Shown: in pieces, positions 48,195-61,267 of the stretch
Layout: every line of letters starts with the position of its first letter
How positions within the stretch are numbered: position 1 is the first letter of the stretch
Assembly (NCBI RefSeq): GCF_000746095.1
Contig: NZ_JQKP01000002.1
Span: 248,001-312,000 of the forward strand
Reading direction: 5' to 3'
Length of the DNA: 64,000 nt
Source: Ferriphaselus sp. R-1
GTDB lineage: Bacteria > Pseudomonadota > Gammaproteobacteria > Burkholderiales > Gallionellaceae
Translations under genes and position numbers: made by a program
Notes under the pieces: generated by a model
What the model saw: the letters and a program-made list of their open reading frames with translations, nothing else
Database searches by the model: none
What the model was told of the DNA's origin: nothing

Positions 48195-49790
48195 ATGCTT
48201 TCTACCGCCAACATCACCATGCAGTTCGGCTCCAAGCCGTTGTTCGAGAACGTCTCCGTCAAGTTCGGCGACGGCAACCGTTACGGCCTGATCGGGGCGA
48301 ACGGTTGCGGTAAATCCACGTTCATGAAGATTCTTGGGCGCGATCTGGAGCAGACCTCCGGCGAGGTGATGCTGGATCGGGGAGAGCGCCTGGGCAAGCT
48401 GCGTCAGGACCAGTTCGCCTACGAAGACAATCGCGTGCTGGATGTGGTGATGATGGGGCACGCCGAGATGTGGGGAGCGATGAGCGAGCGGGATGCGATC
48501 TACGCCAATCCGGATGCGACGGAAGAGGATTACATGCGTGCCGCTGACCTGGAGGCAGTGTTCGCGGAGTATGACGGCTACACCGCCGAAGCGCGTGCGG
48601 GCGAACTGCTGCTGGGCCTGGGCATTGCCATCGAGCTGCACCAAGGGCCGATGCGCGAGGTGGCTCCCGGCTTCAAGCTGCGCGTGCTGTTGGCGCAGGC
48701 GCTGTTTTCCAATCCGGACATCCTGCTGCTGGACGAGCCGACCAACAATCTCGACATCAATACCATCCGCTGGCTGGAAGACATCCTCAACGCGCGCAAC
48801 TCCACGATGGTCATCATCTCGCACGACCGTCACTTCCTGAACAGCGTGTGTACCCATATGGCCGATCTGGACTATGGCAAGATCACGGTGTATCCGGGCA
48901 ATTACGACGATTACATGCTGGCCTCATCCCAGGCGCGCGAGCAGCAGGCGGCTGATAACGCCAAGGCCAAGGAAAAGGTCGCCGAGCTGAAGGCCTTCGT
49001 GGCCCGATTCTCGGCCAACGCCTCCAAAGCCAAGCAGGCTACCTCGCGTGCGCGCCAGATTGACAAGATCAAGATCGAGGACATCAAGCCATCGAGTCGC
49101 CAATATCCCTTCATCCGCTTTGAATATGACGAGAAGGACAAGCTGCACCGTACTGCCGTCGAGGTGCAGAAGATGGCCAAGGGCTTCGACCGCATGCTGT
49201 TCTCCAACGTGAACTTCCGTATCGATGCCGGCGAGCGCGTCGCCATCATCGGCCCGAACGGTATCGGCAAGACCACGCTGTTACGCTGTCTGGCTGGAGA
49301 TCTCACGCCAGACACTGGCACTATCAAGTGGACGGACAAGGCCAAGATCGGCTACTACGCGCAGGATCATGCCCACGATTTCGCCGAAGACAAGATCATG
49401 ATGGACTGGATGACCGATTGGCGTGGTCCCGGCGATGACGACCAAGTGGTGCGCGGCACGTTGGGTCGCCTGTTGTTCTCCGGTGACGATGCCAAGAAAT
49501 ACGTCAAAGTGCTGTCCGGCGGGGAGAAGGGGCGCATGCTGTTCGGTAAGTTGATGTTGCAGCGCAACAATATCCTGCTGATGGACGAGCCGACCAACCA
49601 CATGGACATGGAGTCCATCGAGTCGCTCAACACCGCGCTGGATCAGTTCAAGGGTACGCTGGTGTTCGTCAGCCATGACCGTGAGTTCGTCTCCTCGCTG
49701 GCTACCCGCATCATCGAGATCAGCGAAAAGGGCGTGACCGATTACCACGGCACGTACGAGGAGTATCTGCGGAGTCAGCTGGAGGCTTGA
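48195..49790 (+). CDS. ybiT: ABC-F family ATPase YbiT
   Basis: The 531-residue protein has two ABC cassettes. Walker A motifs are GANGCGKST (about 36-44) and GPNGIGKTT. In cassette 1 the signature is replaced by [15 protein letters not shown], a YbiT trait; cassette 2 keeps LSGGEKGRM. The linker [16 protein letters not shown] is the interdomain P-site tRNA motif region. ABC-F proteins act on ribosomes rather than in transport. The full-length match to YbiT, including the opening [20 protein letters not shown], is close. Confidence 0.93.
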   Translation: MLSTANITMQFGSKPLFENVSVKFGDGNRYGLIGANGCGKSTFMKILGRDLEQTSGEVMLDRGERLGKLRQDQFAYEDNRVLDVVMMGHAEMWGAMSERDAIYANPDATEEDYMRAADLEAVFAEYDGYTAEARAGELLLGLGIAIELHQGPMREVAPGFKLRVLLAQALFSNPDILLLDEPTNNLDINTIRWLEDILNARNSTMVIISHDRHFLNSVCTHMADLDYGKITVYPGNYDDYMLASSQAREQQAADNAKAKEKVAELKAFVARFSANASKAKQATSRARQIDKIKIEDIKPSSRQYPFIRFEYDEKDKLHRTAVEVQKMAKGFDRMLFSNVNFRIDAGERVAIIGPNGIGKTTLLRCLAGDLTPDTGTIKWTDKAKIGYYAQDHAHDFAEDKIMMDWMTDWRGPGDDDQVVRGTLGRLLFSGDDAKKYVKVLSGGEKGRMLFGKLMLQRNNILLMDEPTNHMDMESIESLNTALDQFKGTLVFVSHDREFVSSLATRIIEISEKGVTDYHGTYEEYLRSQLEA

Positions 49791-49830
49791 TCGGATCGCG
49801 TCCGCCGGGCGGGCGCTGCGGGGGTTGAGG

Positions 49831-50658
49831 ATGGAGAGTACCTTCTCGGGGACCATAGGCGTATTTGATTCCGGTGTCGGCGGACTGTCGGTGTTGCAGC
49901 ACATCCGCGCCGCTCTGCCTGACGCGCACCTGATCTATGTGGCCGACTCTGCCTTTGTGCCCTACGGCGACAAGTCGCCCGCGTATATCGAGTCGCGCTC
50001 GTCCATCATCAGCCGCTTCCTGATCGAACAAGGTGCGGCGGCCATCGTCATCGCGTGCAACACGGCTACGGCTGCCGCCGCCGCCGGATTGCGCCGTCGC
50101 TATGCACTACCCATCATCGGTATGGAGCCCGCCGTCAAACCTGCTGTCGCTGCCAGTAAGCGCGGCGTGGTTGGCGTACTGGCGACTACGGGGACGCTGG
50201 AAAGCGCGCGTTTCGCCGCCTTGCTGGAAAAATATGCCGGAAATGTGAAGATCGTGACTCAAAGCTGCCCGCGCCTGGTCGAGGTGGTGGAGCGCGGCGA
50301 CCTGCAAGGTGCCGAAGCGCGCCAGCTGGTTGCGCGCTATACCACGCCCTTGCTCAAGAGCGGGGCGGACACCATCATTCTGGGGTGTACCCATTACCCT
50401 TTCCTGGCCCCGTTGATTCGCGAGGTGGTCGGTGCGCAGGTCCAGTTGATTGACACGGGCAAGGCGGTTGCCCGGGAGCTGAAGCGCCGTATCGACCTCG
50501 AACTGCCGACACTGCCTCCTCCACCGGTAGATCCGGAGGCACTGCCCGTCCTGCCCACCGGCACCGAGCGTTTCTATTCCAGCGGGGACCCAGTACAGGC
50601 GGAGCGGATCATGTCCAAGCTGTGGGGGCGGGCGGTAGAGGTGCGCAGCCTGGCTTGA
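49831..50658 (+). CDS. murI: Glutamate racemase
   Basis: The 275-residue enzyme makes D-Glu for peptidoglycan. The two catalytic cysteines are C76 (IACNTATAAA) and C186 (LGCTHYPFLAPLI); GVFDSGVGGLSVL marks the N terminus. ATG 49831 was preferred to TTG 49825. It lies 40 bp after ybiT and is convergent with topA (46 bp gap). The D-Glu supply here and the D-amino acid transaminase at 11.7 kb both feed wall synthesis. Confidence 0.95.
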   Translation: MESTFSGTIGVFDSGVGGLSVLQHIRAALPDAHLIYVADSAFVPYGDKSPAYIESRSSIISRFLIEQGAAAIVIACNTATAAAAAGLRRRYALPIIGMEPAVKPAVAASKRGVVGVLATTGTLESARFAALLEKYAGNVKIVTQSCPRLVEVVERGDLQGAEARQLVARYTTPLLKSGADTIILGCTHYPFLAPLIREVVGAQVQLIDTGKAVARELKRRIDLELPTLPPPPVDPEALPVLPTGTERFYSSGDPVQAERIMSKLWGRAVEVRSLA

Positions 50659-50704
50659 GCGGGGTCGACCGACGCTAGCCGGAGGCGTGGCGGGCGCTCC
50701 AGTC

Positions 50705-53173
<2,469 letters not shown>

Positions 53174-53193
53174 GGCGTAGGTCGGTTTGGGAT

Positions 53194-53649
53194 TCAGTGC
53201 AGGTTCAACGAGTCTGCCGGTGTCAGCAGGTCTTCGACCACCAGAGGGTCCAGTGCTTCGTGCTGGTCCCACAGGACCAACAGAGCAATCAGCTTGAATT
53301 TGTCCAGTGACAGCTGGTCGATGCCGAGAGCGACAGCGCGGTCAATGATCATTTCGCGCTCGACCGCCGAGACCATGCCGCTTTGCTCCCAGAACGCCAG
53401 AAAGCTGCGCGCCTCGGGACTGAGTCGCTTCAGCTCCAGCGCAGCGTAATGGCGGTAGCCGCCATGGTTGATGGCGAGCGGATAGTCAGCTGGTGTCAAC
53501 CGCTTCATCCCGGACAGCCAGCTCAGCGCCTGGCTGATCTCCTCTTCCTCAAAGCCGGCGGCTGAGAGCTTGAGCGAGAGTTTGTCGGGTTCGGGGTAGC
53601 TGCCAGCATTTGCGTAACTTTCAAACAAAAACATCAAGATATCGAACAT
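53194..53649 (-). CDS. smg: DUF494 family protein Smg
   Basis: The 151-residue protein starts FDILMFLFESYANAG and is homologous in order and sequence pattern to Smg, found next to dprA and topA in Gamma- and Betaproteobacteria. Its function is not established. It lies between dprA (23 bp) and topA (20 bp) on the same strand and is likely co-expressed. Confidence 0.9.
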   Translation of the reverse strand: MFDILMFLFESYANAGSYPEPDKLSLKLSAAGFEEEEISQALSWLSGMKRLTPADYPLAINHGGYRHYAALELKRLSPEARSFLAFWEQSGMVSAVEREMIIDRAVALGIDQLSLDKFKLIALLVLWDQHEALDPLVVEDLLTPADSLNLH

Positions 53650-53672
53650 GGCATCCCACGGTTACGGTTTTT

Positions 53673-54740
53673 TCAAGTGATACGCTGGAACCTTCCGCCG
53701 GGCAGTGTCGCCACCCGTCCATCCAGTTCCAGTTGCAACAGGATGGCGGATAGCGCCTCAATCGTCAAGTTACTGCGCTGGGCGAGCGTGTCCATATCTA
53801 CCGGGTCGTAGCCCATCGCCTCCAGTGCGGGCAAGACCGATGCCGGGGGCGTGACGGGTTGTGTCGGCACGGGGAGTGCGCCCAACTCCTCCAGAATGTC
53901 CTGCGCCGATTCAACCAGTTTGGCACCCTGCTTGATCAGGTAATGGCAGCCCTTGGACTGTGGCGAGTGGATGGAGCCGGGGATGGCGAATACCTCGCGG
54001 CCCTGCTCCAATGCCATGCGAGCGGTGATCAGCGAACCGCTTTGCAGGGAAGCCTCGACCACCAGCGTGCCGGCACTCAGGCCGCTGATGATGCGGTTGC
54101 GGCGCGGGAAGTTGGCGGCCAGCGGCGGCGTACCGAGCGGGAATTCCGAGATGATGAGGCCGTCCTTGGCCAGTTGGTGTGCCAGTTCGCGGTTGGCAGC
54201 GGGGTAGACTTTGTCCAGTCCGGTGCCGATCACGGCGATGCTGGAGCCCGACCCGCGCAGTCCTCCGCGATGCGCCGCTGCATCGATGCCGTGGGCCATG
54301 CCGCTGACGATGCACAGGCCGGCATCGCTGGCTGCCAGCGCAAAGTCCTCCGCATTTTTGATCCCTGCTGGCGAGGCGTTGCGGCTGCCGACTACGGCCA
54401 GGGCGGGTGCGCCGAGCAATTCCTGCCGCCCCTTGATGTAGAGCAGCATGGGCGGGTCGCTGGTGTTGAGCAGCGCCTGCGGGTACCCGCTGTCAGCCAA
54501 GGTCAGCACCGCGTTGTTCGGGTCTTGCAGCCAGACTTCCAGCAGAGCGAGCGAGGACTCATCCAGACCGCGCGCGATAGCTTCGGCGACGGCAGGGCGG
54601 ACGACCTCGCGCAGGGCGCGGGCGGGGGTGGCGTAGATCTGCTCCGGCGTGCCGAAGGCTTGGAGCAGGTGGCGCAGGCTCTCGTTGCCCAGACCGGGGA
54701 TCAGGCTGAGCGCGACCCAGTGAGCGAGCGCCGTGTCCAT
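53673..54740 (-). CDS. dprA: DNA processing protein DprA
   Basis: The 355-residue protein loads RecA on incoming single-stranded DNA. It has an N-terminal helical domain (ALSLIPGLGNESLRHLLQAFG) and the Rossmann core (AVVGSRNASPAGI, VSGMAHGIDAAAHRGGL, FPRRNRIISGLSAGTLVVEA). A C-terminal winged helix also occurs (DPVDMDTLAQRSNLTIEALSAI). ATG 54740 or GTG 54746, which would overlap the LysM gene stop. With comF it suggests natural transformation. Confidence 0.94.
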   Translation of the reverse strand: MDTALAHWVALSLIPGLGNESLRHLLQAFGTPEQIYATPARALREVVRPAVAEAIARGLDESSLALLEVWLQDPNNAVLTLADSGYPQALLNTSDPPMLLYIKGRQELLGAPALAVVGSRNASPAGIKNAEDFALAASDAGLCIVSGMAHGIDAAAHRGGLRGSGSSIAVIGTGLDKVYPAANRELAHQLAKDGLIISEFPLGTPPLAANFPRRNRIISGLSAGTLVVEASLQSGSLITARMALEQGREVFAIPGSIHSPQSKGCHYLIKQGAKLVESAQDILEELGALPVPTQPVTPPASVLPALEAMGYDPVDMDTLAQRSNLTIEALSAILLQLELDGRVATLPGGRFQRIT

Positions 54741-54742
54741 GG

Positions 54743-55798
54743 TCACGGAGTCAGGGCGTTGTCCAGCAGTTCCACCGGCAAGCGGGTTTCCATCACCAGC
54801 GCATAGGCGACCCGCTCGAAGGTGCGGAACACGAAGATCAGGCCATAGTGCTGGTCAGGCAGCGTGACGCTCTGGCCTTTCTTGCAGGCGGCATCCCCGG
54901 CCTCGCACAACGCTTGGTCGTCATTGCGCAGGGTCCTGCCGTGGCGCGTCAATGTCAGCACATGGCCGACTTCCAGTCCGTCGCGTTGCCCCTTGTTGAG
55001 GGTGATGACGGAATGCTGGCCGGCCAATTCTGCACCGCCGTGGACGGAGATGACTTTGCTGCTCAGCCGGCTGCCCGGCGCGCGCGGGATGAAGTTGTCG
55101 CTTTGCGCGGCCGCCCGGGCGATGAGGCGGTCACCTTTTTTGATCTCTTGCGTGGCATGCACGATGCGCACGGTGCTCGGGTTGCCGAACTGCTCCACCT
55201 GTGCTTCGCCCAGGAAGATGGCCTCATGGCCCAACACCTGTCCGCTATCCGGATCGATCAAAGCCTTGCCGGGACGATAGAGCTGCCAGTGGATGCCCTG
55301 CGCCCGATCGAGTCCCTGAACGTAGACGATGTCATCGTCACCGACCACTACGCGTTCGTCCAGCGTGGCGACCAGCAAGGGCGCATTGGCCAGGTCGCCT
55401 TCATTGACCACCAGAGGATATTTCAGGAAGGGCGCGATGTCGCCGCGCGGGACGGCGGGTATGGCTTGACTGCGGCCCGGGGCGCTGCGGATCTGGGGTG
55501 CGAGTTTGACGATGCCGCCCGTCCCGCGCGCCGTATCGACATCGAGCTTGCCGTGCTGGCGGTCGAGTCGCACCACATCACCGGGATAGATCCAGTGCGG
55601 ATCCTTGATGGTGTCCTGATTCAGGCCCCAGATCTGTGGCCATTGCCACGGGTCGTTGAAGAAGCGATGGGCGATGCCCCACAAGGTGTCGCCCTGAGTC
55701 ACGATGTGCTGTTCCGGGGCGTTGTCGCGTATCTGCGCATCAGCGGCGAAGGTGACGGCGGGCAACAAAAAGCAAATCAGCGATATAATCTTGCGCAT
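54743..55798 (-). CDS. LysM-domain periplasmic protein
   Basis: The 351-residue precursor has a signal peptide ending near FAADA. One LysM domain (HIVTQGDTLWGIAHRFFNDPWQWPQIWGLN) follows at about residues 30-80, then a long unassigned region with ISVHGGAELAGQHSVITLNKGQRDGLEVGHVL near the end. LysM binds peptidoglycan. The gene is regularly upstream of dprA in Betaproteobacteria and divergent from def. The specific role is unknown. ATG 55798 gives the proper signal peptide. Confidence 0.88.
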   Translation of the reverse strand: MRKIISLICFLLPAVTFAADAQIRDNAPEQHIVTQGDTLWGIAHRFFNDPWQWPQIWGLNQDTIKDPHWIYPGDVVRLDRQHGKLDVDTARGTGGIVKLAPQIRSAPGRSQAIPAVPRGDIAPFLKYPLVVNEGDLANAPLLVATLDERVVVGDDDIVYVQGLDRAQGIHWQLYRPGKALIDPDSGQVLGHEAIFLGEAQVEQFGNPSTVRIVHATQEIKKGDRLIARAAAQSDNFIPRAPGSRLSSKVISVHGGAELAGQHSVITLNKGQRDGLEVGHVLTLTRHGRTLRNDDQALCEAGDAACKKGQSVTLPDQHYGLIFVFRTFERVAYALVMETRLPVELLDNALTP

Positions 55799-55885
55799 TG
55801 AGAACCCCGGCTGGAAGGTGGGACGGTGCGACGAGTTCGTCGCCGCTTCGATTTTGCAGCCAGTCACCCGAACTTAGCAAGCATT

Positions 55886-56389
55886 ATGGCTATCCTGAAA
55901 ATCCTCCAATATCCCGATCCGCGTTTGCACAAGGTCGCCAGTCCGGTGGGCGAGGTCACTGCGGCTACCCGCAAGCTGATCGCGGACATGGCCGAGACCA
56001 TGTACGCGGCACCCGGAGTCGGCTTGGCGGCGACGCAAGTGGACATTCATCAGCAGATCATCGTGGCCGATGTGTCGGAGAAGCACAACGAGTTGTTGGT
56101 GTTCATCAATCCAGAGCTGGTGGCGATGGATGGCGAGAGTGCGCTGGAAGAGGGCTGTTTGTCCGTACCGGGCATCTACGACAAGGTGAAGCGCGCCGAG
56201 CGAGTCACCGTGCGAGCTCTCGATAAGAACGGCAAACCCTTCACGCTGGAAGCCGACGATTTGCTGGCGGTGTGCATCCAGCACGAAATGGATCATCTCA
56301 AAGGCAAGGTGTTCGTCGAGTACCTGTCGCAACTCAAGCAGACCCGCATCCGCGCCAAGCTGAAGAAGCGCCAACGCGAGACGCTGTAA
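55886..56389 (+). CDS. def: Peptide deformylase
   Basis: The 167-residue metalloenzyme removes the formyl group from nascent proteins. Motifs 1-3 are GVGLAATQ (44-51), EGCLSVPG with ligand C91, and QHEMDHLKG with H133, H137 and E134. ATG 55886 matches homologues. It is followed by fmt after 4 bp, pairing addition and removal of the formyl group. Confidence 0.96.
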   Translation: MAILKILQYPDPRLHKVASPVGEVTAATRKLIADMAETMYAAPGVGLAATQVDIHQQIIVADVSEKHNELLVFINPELVAMDGESALEEGCLSVPGIYDKVKRAERVTVRALDKNGKPFTLEADDLLAVCIQHEMDHLKGKVFVEYLSQLKQTRIRAKLKKRQRETL

Positions 56390-56393
56390 ATCG

Positions 56394-57317
56394 ATGAAAC
56401 TCATCTTCGCGGGTACTCCGCACTTTGCCGCTGCCGCGCTGCAGGCTTTGCTCGATGCCGGTCATCAGGTCGTCGCGGTACTGACCCAGCCGGACCGCCC
56501 CGCTGGTCGCGGCATGCAGTTGCAGCCCAGTCCGGTCAAGCAGCTGGCGCTGCAGCACGGCTTGCCGGTGCTACAACCGCTGACGTTGAAGCACGCCGAG
56601 ATCCAGCAAGAACTCGCCGCGCTGAACGCGGAAGTGATGGTGGTCGCCGCCTACGGCCTGATCCTGCCGCAAATCGTGCTGGATACGCCACGCTTCGGCT
56701 GTCTTAACATCCACGCTTCGTTGCTGCCGCGCTGGCGCGGCGCGGCCCCCATCCAGCGCGCCATTCTGGCGGGCGATGCGGAGACCGGCATCACCATCAT
56801 GCAGATGGACGCCGGGCTGGATACCGGCGACATGCTGTTGAAGACCTGCTGTCCAATCACCGTTGCCGATACCGCGCAGACCTTGCATGACAAGCTGGCG
56901 ACACAAGGGGCCGAGGCCATCGTGCAGGCTCTGGCCAAACTGGCCGAACTGAAACCGGAAGTGCAGAACAGCGTTTGGGCGACCTATGCTGCCAAGCTGA
57001 ACAAGGCCGAGGCGCAGCTCGACTGGTCGCAGGATGCCGAGCAGCTGGCCCGTGCGGTGCGTGGTTACAATCCGGTGCCGGTGGCTAACTCGCTCTGCAA
57101 GGACACCGCCATCAAGCTTTGGCAGGCCAGTGTGCGCAGCGATCTGGGCGGCATCCCCGGCACCGTGTTGGCGGCGGACAAGCGCGGCATCGTGGTCGCC
57201 TGCGGCAAGGGTGCACTGAATCTGGAGGTGTTGCAGCGTCCGGGCGGCAAGGCTCTGCCCGCAGCCCAGTTCTTGCAAGGTTTCCCGCTGCAAGTTGGCG
57301 ACCGCTTCGGCAGCTGA
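56394..57317 (+). CDS. fmt: Methionyl-tRNA formyltransferase
   Basis: The 307-residue enzyme formylates Met-tRNAfMet with 10-formyl-THF. It shows [39 protein letters not shown] and [17 protein letters not shown], the catalytic Asn-His-Asp, and a C-terminal OB-like domain. Second gene of def-fmt-rsmB; rsmB begins 1 bp after its stop. Confidence 0.96.
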   Translation: MKLIFAGTPHFAAAALQALLDAGHQVVAVLTQPDRPAGRGMQLQPSPVKQLALQHGLPVLQPLTLKHAEIQQELAALNAEVMVVAAYGLILPQIVLDTPRFGCLNIHASLLPRWRGAAPIQRAILAGDAETGITIMQMDAGLDTGDMLLKTCCPITVADTAQTLHDKLATQGAEAIVQALAKLAELKPEVQNSVWATYAAKLNKAEAQLDWSQDAEQLARAVRGYNPVPVANSLCKDTAIKLWQASVRSDLGGIPGTVLAADKRGIVVACGKGALNLEVLQRPGGKALPAAQFLQGFPLQVGDRFGS

Positions 57318-57318
57318 A

Positions 57319-58590
57319 ATGAATCTCGCCCAACTCGGAGCCACCCAGATCGTCGCTCAAGTGATGGGCGGCCGCAATCTGAATCAGGCGCTGGCTGAAC
57401 ACCTGCGCCGCCATGCCGAACTGACCCCGCAGCAGCGCGCCATCGTGCAGGATCTGAGCTACGGCACCCTGCGCTTCTACGGCCAGCTCGCGGCCATGCT
57501 CGCGCCCCTGCTGCATAAACCCTTGAAGGATGAACGGCTGCGCTTCTTGCTGCTGGTGGCCTTGTTCCAGTTGCAGTACAGCAAATCGGCCAGCCATGCG
57601 GTGGTGGATCATGCCGTGCGTGCCGCGCGCGAACTCAGTCCGGCGGCCAGCGGGCTGGTCAATGCGGTGCTGCGCAATTTCCTGCGCCAGCGCGAAATGC
57701 TGCTGGCGACGGCGGCGAAAAGTGAATCCAGTCGCTATTCCTACCCGCAATGGTGGATAGATCAGCTCCGGTCGCAGTACGGCGCGCGTGCCGATGCGGT
57801 GCTGCTGGCGGGCAACCAGCATCCGCCGATGACGCTGCGCGTGAATCAGCGTCGCACCACGCCCGCCGACTATCTGGCGCGGTTGGCGCACCACGGCATC
57901 GAGGCGAGCCTGATCGAGCCGGACGCGATCCTGCTGGCGCGCCCGGTCGGGGTGGACAAGCTGCCCGGGTTCTTCGATGGCGAGGTCTCGGTACAGGATG
58001 CCGGTGCGCAATACGCCGCGCCTTTGCTGGATGCGCACACCGGGATGCGCGTGCTGGACGCATGTGCCGCGCCGGGTGGCAAAAGTGCCCATCTGCTGGA
58101 GCTCGCAGACATCCAGCTGACCGCGCTGGATCTGGACGCGGAGCGGCTACAGCGGGTGGACGAGAACCTGAGGCGCTTGCAGCTAAGCGCCAATTTGAAG
58201 GTCGGCGATGCCGCACACCCTGCTGACTGGTGGGATGGTGTGCCGTTCGACCGTATCCTGGCCGATGTGCCGTGTTCGGCAACGGGCGTGGTGCGTCGCC
58301 ATCCCGACATCAAATGGCTGCGTCGCCCCGCCGACATCGCCGGTTTTGCGCGGCAGCAAGCGCAGATACTGGAGGCGCTGTGGCACTTGCTGGCGAGTGG
58401 TGGTAAATTGCTCTACGCGACCTGTTCGGTGATGGGGGAGGAGAACAGGCAGGTGGTGCAGGATTTCTTGCGGCAGCATGTGGATGCGCACGAGCTGCCG
58501 CTGCGGCCCGACCTCCCTGAAAGCGGACAACTCTTACCCGGCGATCGGCATGACGGCTTCTTCTATGCGCTGCTGCAAAAATCTGTTTAG
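57319..58590 (+). CDS. rsmB: 16S rRNA (cytosine(967)-C5)-methyltransferase
   Basis: The 423-residue protein has an N-terminal NusB-like RNA-binding domain and a SAM methyltransferase domain. Motif I is VLDACAAPGGKSAHLLEL. The two cysteines are in ADVPCSATGVVRRHPDIKW and YATCSVMGEEN, the latter the catalytic nucleophile by family precedent. ATG 57319 is right after fmt. The end overlaps the DUF4390 gene. Confidence 0.95.
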   Translation: MNLAQLGATQIVAQVMGGRNLNQALAEHLRRHAELTPQQRAIVQDLSYGTLRFYGQLAAMLAPLLHKPLKDERLRFLLLVALFQLQYSKSASHAVVDHAVRAARELSPAASGLVNAVLRNFLRQREMLLATAAKSESSRYSYPQWWIDQLRSQYGARADAVLLAGNQHPPMTLRVNQRRTTPADYLARLAHHGIEASLIEPDAILLARPVGVDKLPGFFDGEVSVQDAGAQYAAPLLDAHTGMRVLDACAAPGGKSAHLLELADIQLTALDLDAERLQRVDENLRRLQLSANLKVGDAAHPADWWDGVPFDRILADVPCSATGVVRRHPDIKWLRRPADIAGFARQQAQILEALWHLLASGGKLLYATCSVMGEENRQVVQDFLRQHVDAHELPLRPDLPESGQLLPGDRHDGFFYALLQKSV

Positions 58591-59143
58591 ACACCTACTG
58601 CTCTTGCTGGGGATGCTGTGGTTCGGTGTCGCGGGCGCGCAGGCTGAGGGTATTTCGGTACAAAAAGCCGAGGGCCGCACGGTCGGCAGCAGCTACCAGC
58701 TTGCGGTGGATTTTGGCATCAATTTCAACTATGTGGTCGAACAGGCGCTGATGCGCGGCGTGACACTGCACTTCATCAGCGAGTTCAATCTGAACCGGCC
58801 ACGCTGGTACTGGTTCGATGATGTGCTGGTGGCCAGCGAGCAGACGACCAATCTTTCGTATAACGCGCTTACCCGCCAATACCGCATCGGGCGGGGCTCG
58901 TTGTTCCAGAACTTTTCCAATCTGGAAGATGCCCTGCGGGTGGTCGGGCACCAGGCTTCCGCACCCGTGCCGCTGACTGCGCTGAAATCCGAGAGCAAAC
59001 ATGTGGTCTCGGCGCGCATGCGTCTGGACATTACCCAGTTGCCCAAACCCTTGCAGGTGAACGCGCTGACCAGCAAGGAGTGGAACCTCGATTCAGACTG
59101 GTATAGCTGGATCGTGCACCCTAACACGACCGGGGGTAACTAG
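58565..59143 (+). CDS. DUF4390 domain-containing secreted protein
   Basis: The 192-residue precursor has a signal peptide (about residues 1-27, ending AGAQA). The mature part is beta-rich, with FGINFNYVVEQALMRGVTLHF and RPRWYWFDDVLVASEQ. The family has no known biochemical role but stands regularly between rsmB and ntrY. ATG 58565 or 58550 are possible; either overlaps the rsmB end. Next gene ntrY starts 3 bp later, so the genes are coupled, and a role near the NtrY sensor is possible but unproved. Confidence 0.83.
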   Translation: MRCCKNLFRHLLLLLGMLWFGVAGAQAEGISVQKAEGRTVGSSYQLAVDFGINFNYVVEQALMRGVTLHFISEFNLNRPRWYWFDDVLVASEQTTNLSYNALTRQYRIGRGSLFQNFSNLEDALRVVGHQASAPVPLTALKSESKHVVSARMRLDITQLPKPLQVNALTSKEWNLDSDWYSWIVHPNTTGGN

Positions 59144-59146
59144 CCG

Positions 59147-61267
59147 GTGAAATACTTTCTCGCTGCCAGCACGCTGATCGGCACCCTGCTGCTCTATCTG
59201 CTGTCTCAAGCCAACGCGAAGTCCGAGTTGTTCTCGCACAGCCTGTACTGGTTGCTGGCATCGATCGGGGTGCTGGCGGTGTTGTTGATGGCGCTGGTGG
59301 GCTACCAGTTCTGGCAGCTGCGCCAAAAGATCAAGGCCCAGGTGTTCGGGGCGACGCTGGCGTTCCGGCTGGCGGTGTTCTTTACCCTCATCGCCATCCT
59401 GCCCGGCCTGCTGGTCTATGGCGTGTCGGTGCAGTTTCTGGGCAAAAGTATCGAATCGTGGTTCGACGTGCGCGTGGAAAAGGCCCTCGAAGGCGGTCTT
59501 AATCTGGGCAGGAATGCACTGGAGAACGGCTTGAAGGACTTGACCAAGAAGGGTCAGTTCATTGCCCTGCTGCTGGCCGAGCAAGATCCGGCGCAGCATG
59601 CGGCCACGCTCAACCGGCTGATGGACGAGGGCGCGGCGCAAGAGATCGCACTGTTCTCCAACTCGGGCAAGCTGCTTGCCTTCGCCTCCAGCGAGCGGCG
59701 GCTGGCACCCGACATGCCCGATGCCAATATGCTGGGGGAGGTGCGCAGGCAGGGCCTTTACAGCGTGGTCGACACCTTGCCGGATAATCGGCTGGTGCTG
59801 CGGGTGTTGGTGCCGGTCAACGCAGTACGCGCCAATGGCGTGCGCATCCTGCAATTCGCCCAGCTCGTCCCCAAACAGCAGTCGGATGATGCGGAGATGG
59901 TGCAGGCGGTCTATCGCGACTATCAGGGTATCTCCATCTCTAGGCTGGGTCTGAAGCGGATGTATAGCCTGACCTTGACGCTATTCCTGTTGGTAGTGCT
60001 GCTGGCGGTGGTATCGGCGGCGATCTTCCTGAGCAATCGCCTGAGCGCGCCGCTGGCGGCTCTGGCCGAGGGCACGCGGGCGGTTGCGCAGGGCGACTTC
60101 TCGCGCCAACACGAGGTGCAAAGCAGCGATGAGTTGGGCATGCTGACCGGCTTGTTCAATCAGATGACCCGGCAATTGGCCGAGGCCAAAGACACCAGCG
60201 AGCAACAGCAGCGGCAGGTGGAGAATGCCAAACTGTATCTGGAAAGTGTGCTGGCGCACCTGTCGTCGGGCGTGTTGGTGGTGGATGCCGAGTACAAGTT
60301 GCGCTCGGTCAACGCCAGCGCGGCACAGATCCTCGGTGCGCCTTTGCTGGAGATGCAGGGGCAGCCGCTACAGGATGTGGCGAGTGTGCATCTGCTGCTG
60401 CGTCCTTTCGTCGCCACGCTGGAGCATGCATTCGAAGAGATGCCCAACGGTGAGTGGCAGCGGCAGATTGAGCGTGTGAGCAAGAACGGCAATCAGATCC
60501 TGCTGATCCGGGGAACCTGGTTGTCGACGGCGGCAGAGAGCGGCTACGTGGTGGTGTTCGATGACATCACCCATCTGCTGCGGGCGGAGCGGCAAGCGGC
60601 TTGGGGCGAGGTGGCACGGCGCTTGGCGCACGAGATCAAGAACCCGCTGACACCCATCCAGCTTTCCGCCGAGCGATTGCAGCACAAACTCAGCGCGAAG
60701 CTGGATGAGAAGGATGCCTCGCTGTTGCAACGCGCGACGCAGACTATCGTCAGCCAAGTGACGGCGATGAAGAACATGGTGACGGATTTCGCCGACTACG
60801 CTCGCGCTCCGGCACTGAAACTCACTGAGCTGGACATGCACCAGTTGCTGCGCGAGGTGCTCGGTCTGTATGAGGCGAACCGCTATCCGCTCAGTGTCCG
60901 GCTGGAGGCCCCGCACACGCGCATCCGGGGCGATGCCACACGGTTGCGGCAAGTGATACATAATCTGTTGCAGAACGCGCAGGATGCACTGGGGCAGGTC
61001 GAGCAGCCGCGACTGATCTTACAGACCTCGAACGAGGAGGGCTGGCTGAGGATGTCGGTCGAGGACAACGGTAGCGGCTTCCCCGAGAATCTGCTGGATC
61101 GCGCCTTCGAGCCCTACATCACGACCAAACCCAAGGGCACGGGTTTAGGGCTGGCGATCGTCAAGAAGATAGTCGAAGAGCATGGCGGGATCATCGCGAT
61201 CGAGAATGTGGTGAGTGGCGGGGCGCGGGTCATTGTCACGCTGCCGGTATTGACAGGAGCGGCATGA
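59147..61267 (+). CDS. ntrY: NtrY-like sensor histidine kinase
   Basis: The 706-residue membrane kinase has several N-terminal membrane segments up to about residue 105 and an extracytoplasmic stretch to about 270. Another membrane helix leads to HAMP (LSNRLSAPLAALAEGTRAVAQGDFS). A PAS-like domain (LAHLSSGVLVVDAEYKLRSVN), HisKA (RRLAHEIKNPLTPIQLSAERL) and HATPase with GTGLGLAIVKKIVEEHGG complete it. Start GTG 59147. It overlaps ntrX by four bases. NtrY-type kinases respond to nitrogen or redox state. Confidence 0.93.
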   Translation: MKYFLAASTLIGTLLLYLLSQANAKSELFSHSLYWLLASIGVLAVLLMALVGYQFWQLRQKIKAQVFGATLAFRLAVFFTLIAILPGLLVYGVSVQFLGKSIESWFDVRVEKALEGGLNLGRNALENGLKDLTKKGQFIALLLAEQDPAQHAATLNRLMDEGAAQEIALFSNSGKLLAFASSERRLAPDMPDANMLGEVRRQGLYSVVDTLPDNRLVLRVLVPVNAVRANGVRILQFAQLVPKQQSDDAEMVQAVYRDYQGISISRLGLKRMYSLTLTLFLLVVLLAVVSAAIFLSNRLSAPLAALAEGTRAVAQGDFSRQHEVQSSDELGMLTGLFNQMTRQLAEAKDTSEQQQRQVENAKLYLESVLAHLSSGVLVVDAEYKLRSVNASAAQILGAPLLEMQGQPLQDVASVHLLLRPFVATLEHAFEEMPNGEWQRQIERVSKNGNQILLIRGTWLSTAAESGYVVVFDDITHLLRAERQAAWGEVARRLAHEIKNPLTPIQLSAERLQHKLSAKLDEKDASLLQRATQTIVSQVTAMKNMVTDFADYARAPALKLTELDMHQLLREVLGLYEANRYPLSVRLEAPHTRIRGDATRLRQVIHNLLQNAQDALGQVEQPRLILQTSNEEGWLRMSVEDNGSGFPENLLDRAFEPYITTKPKGTGLGLAIVKKIVEEHGGIIAIENVVSGGARVIVTLPVLTGAA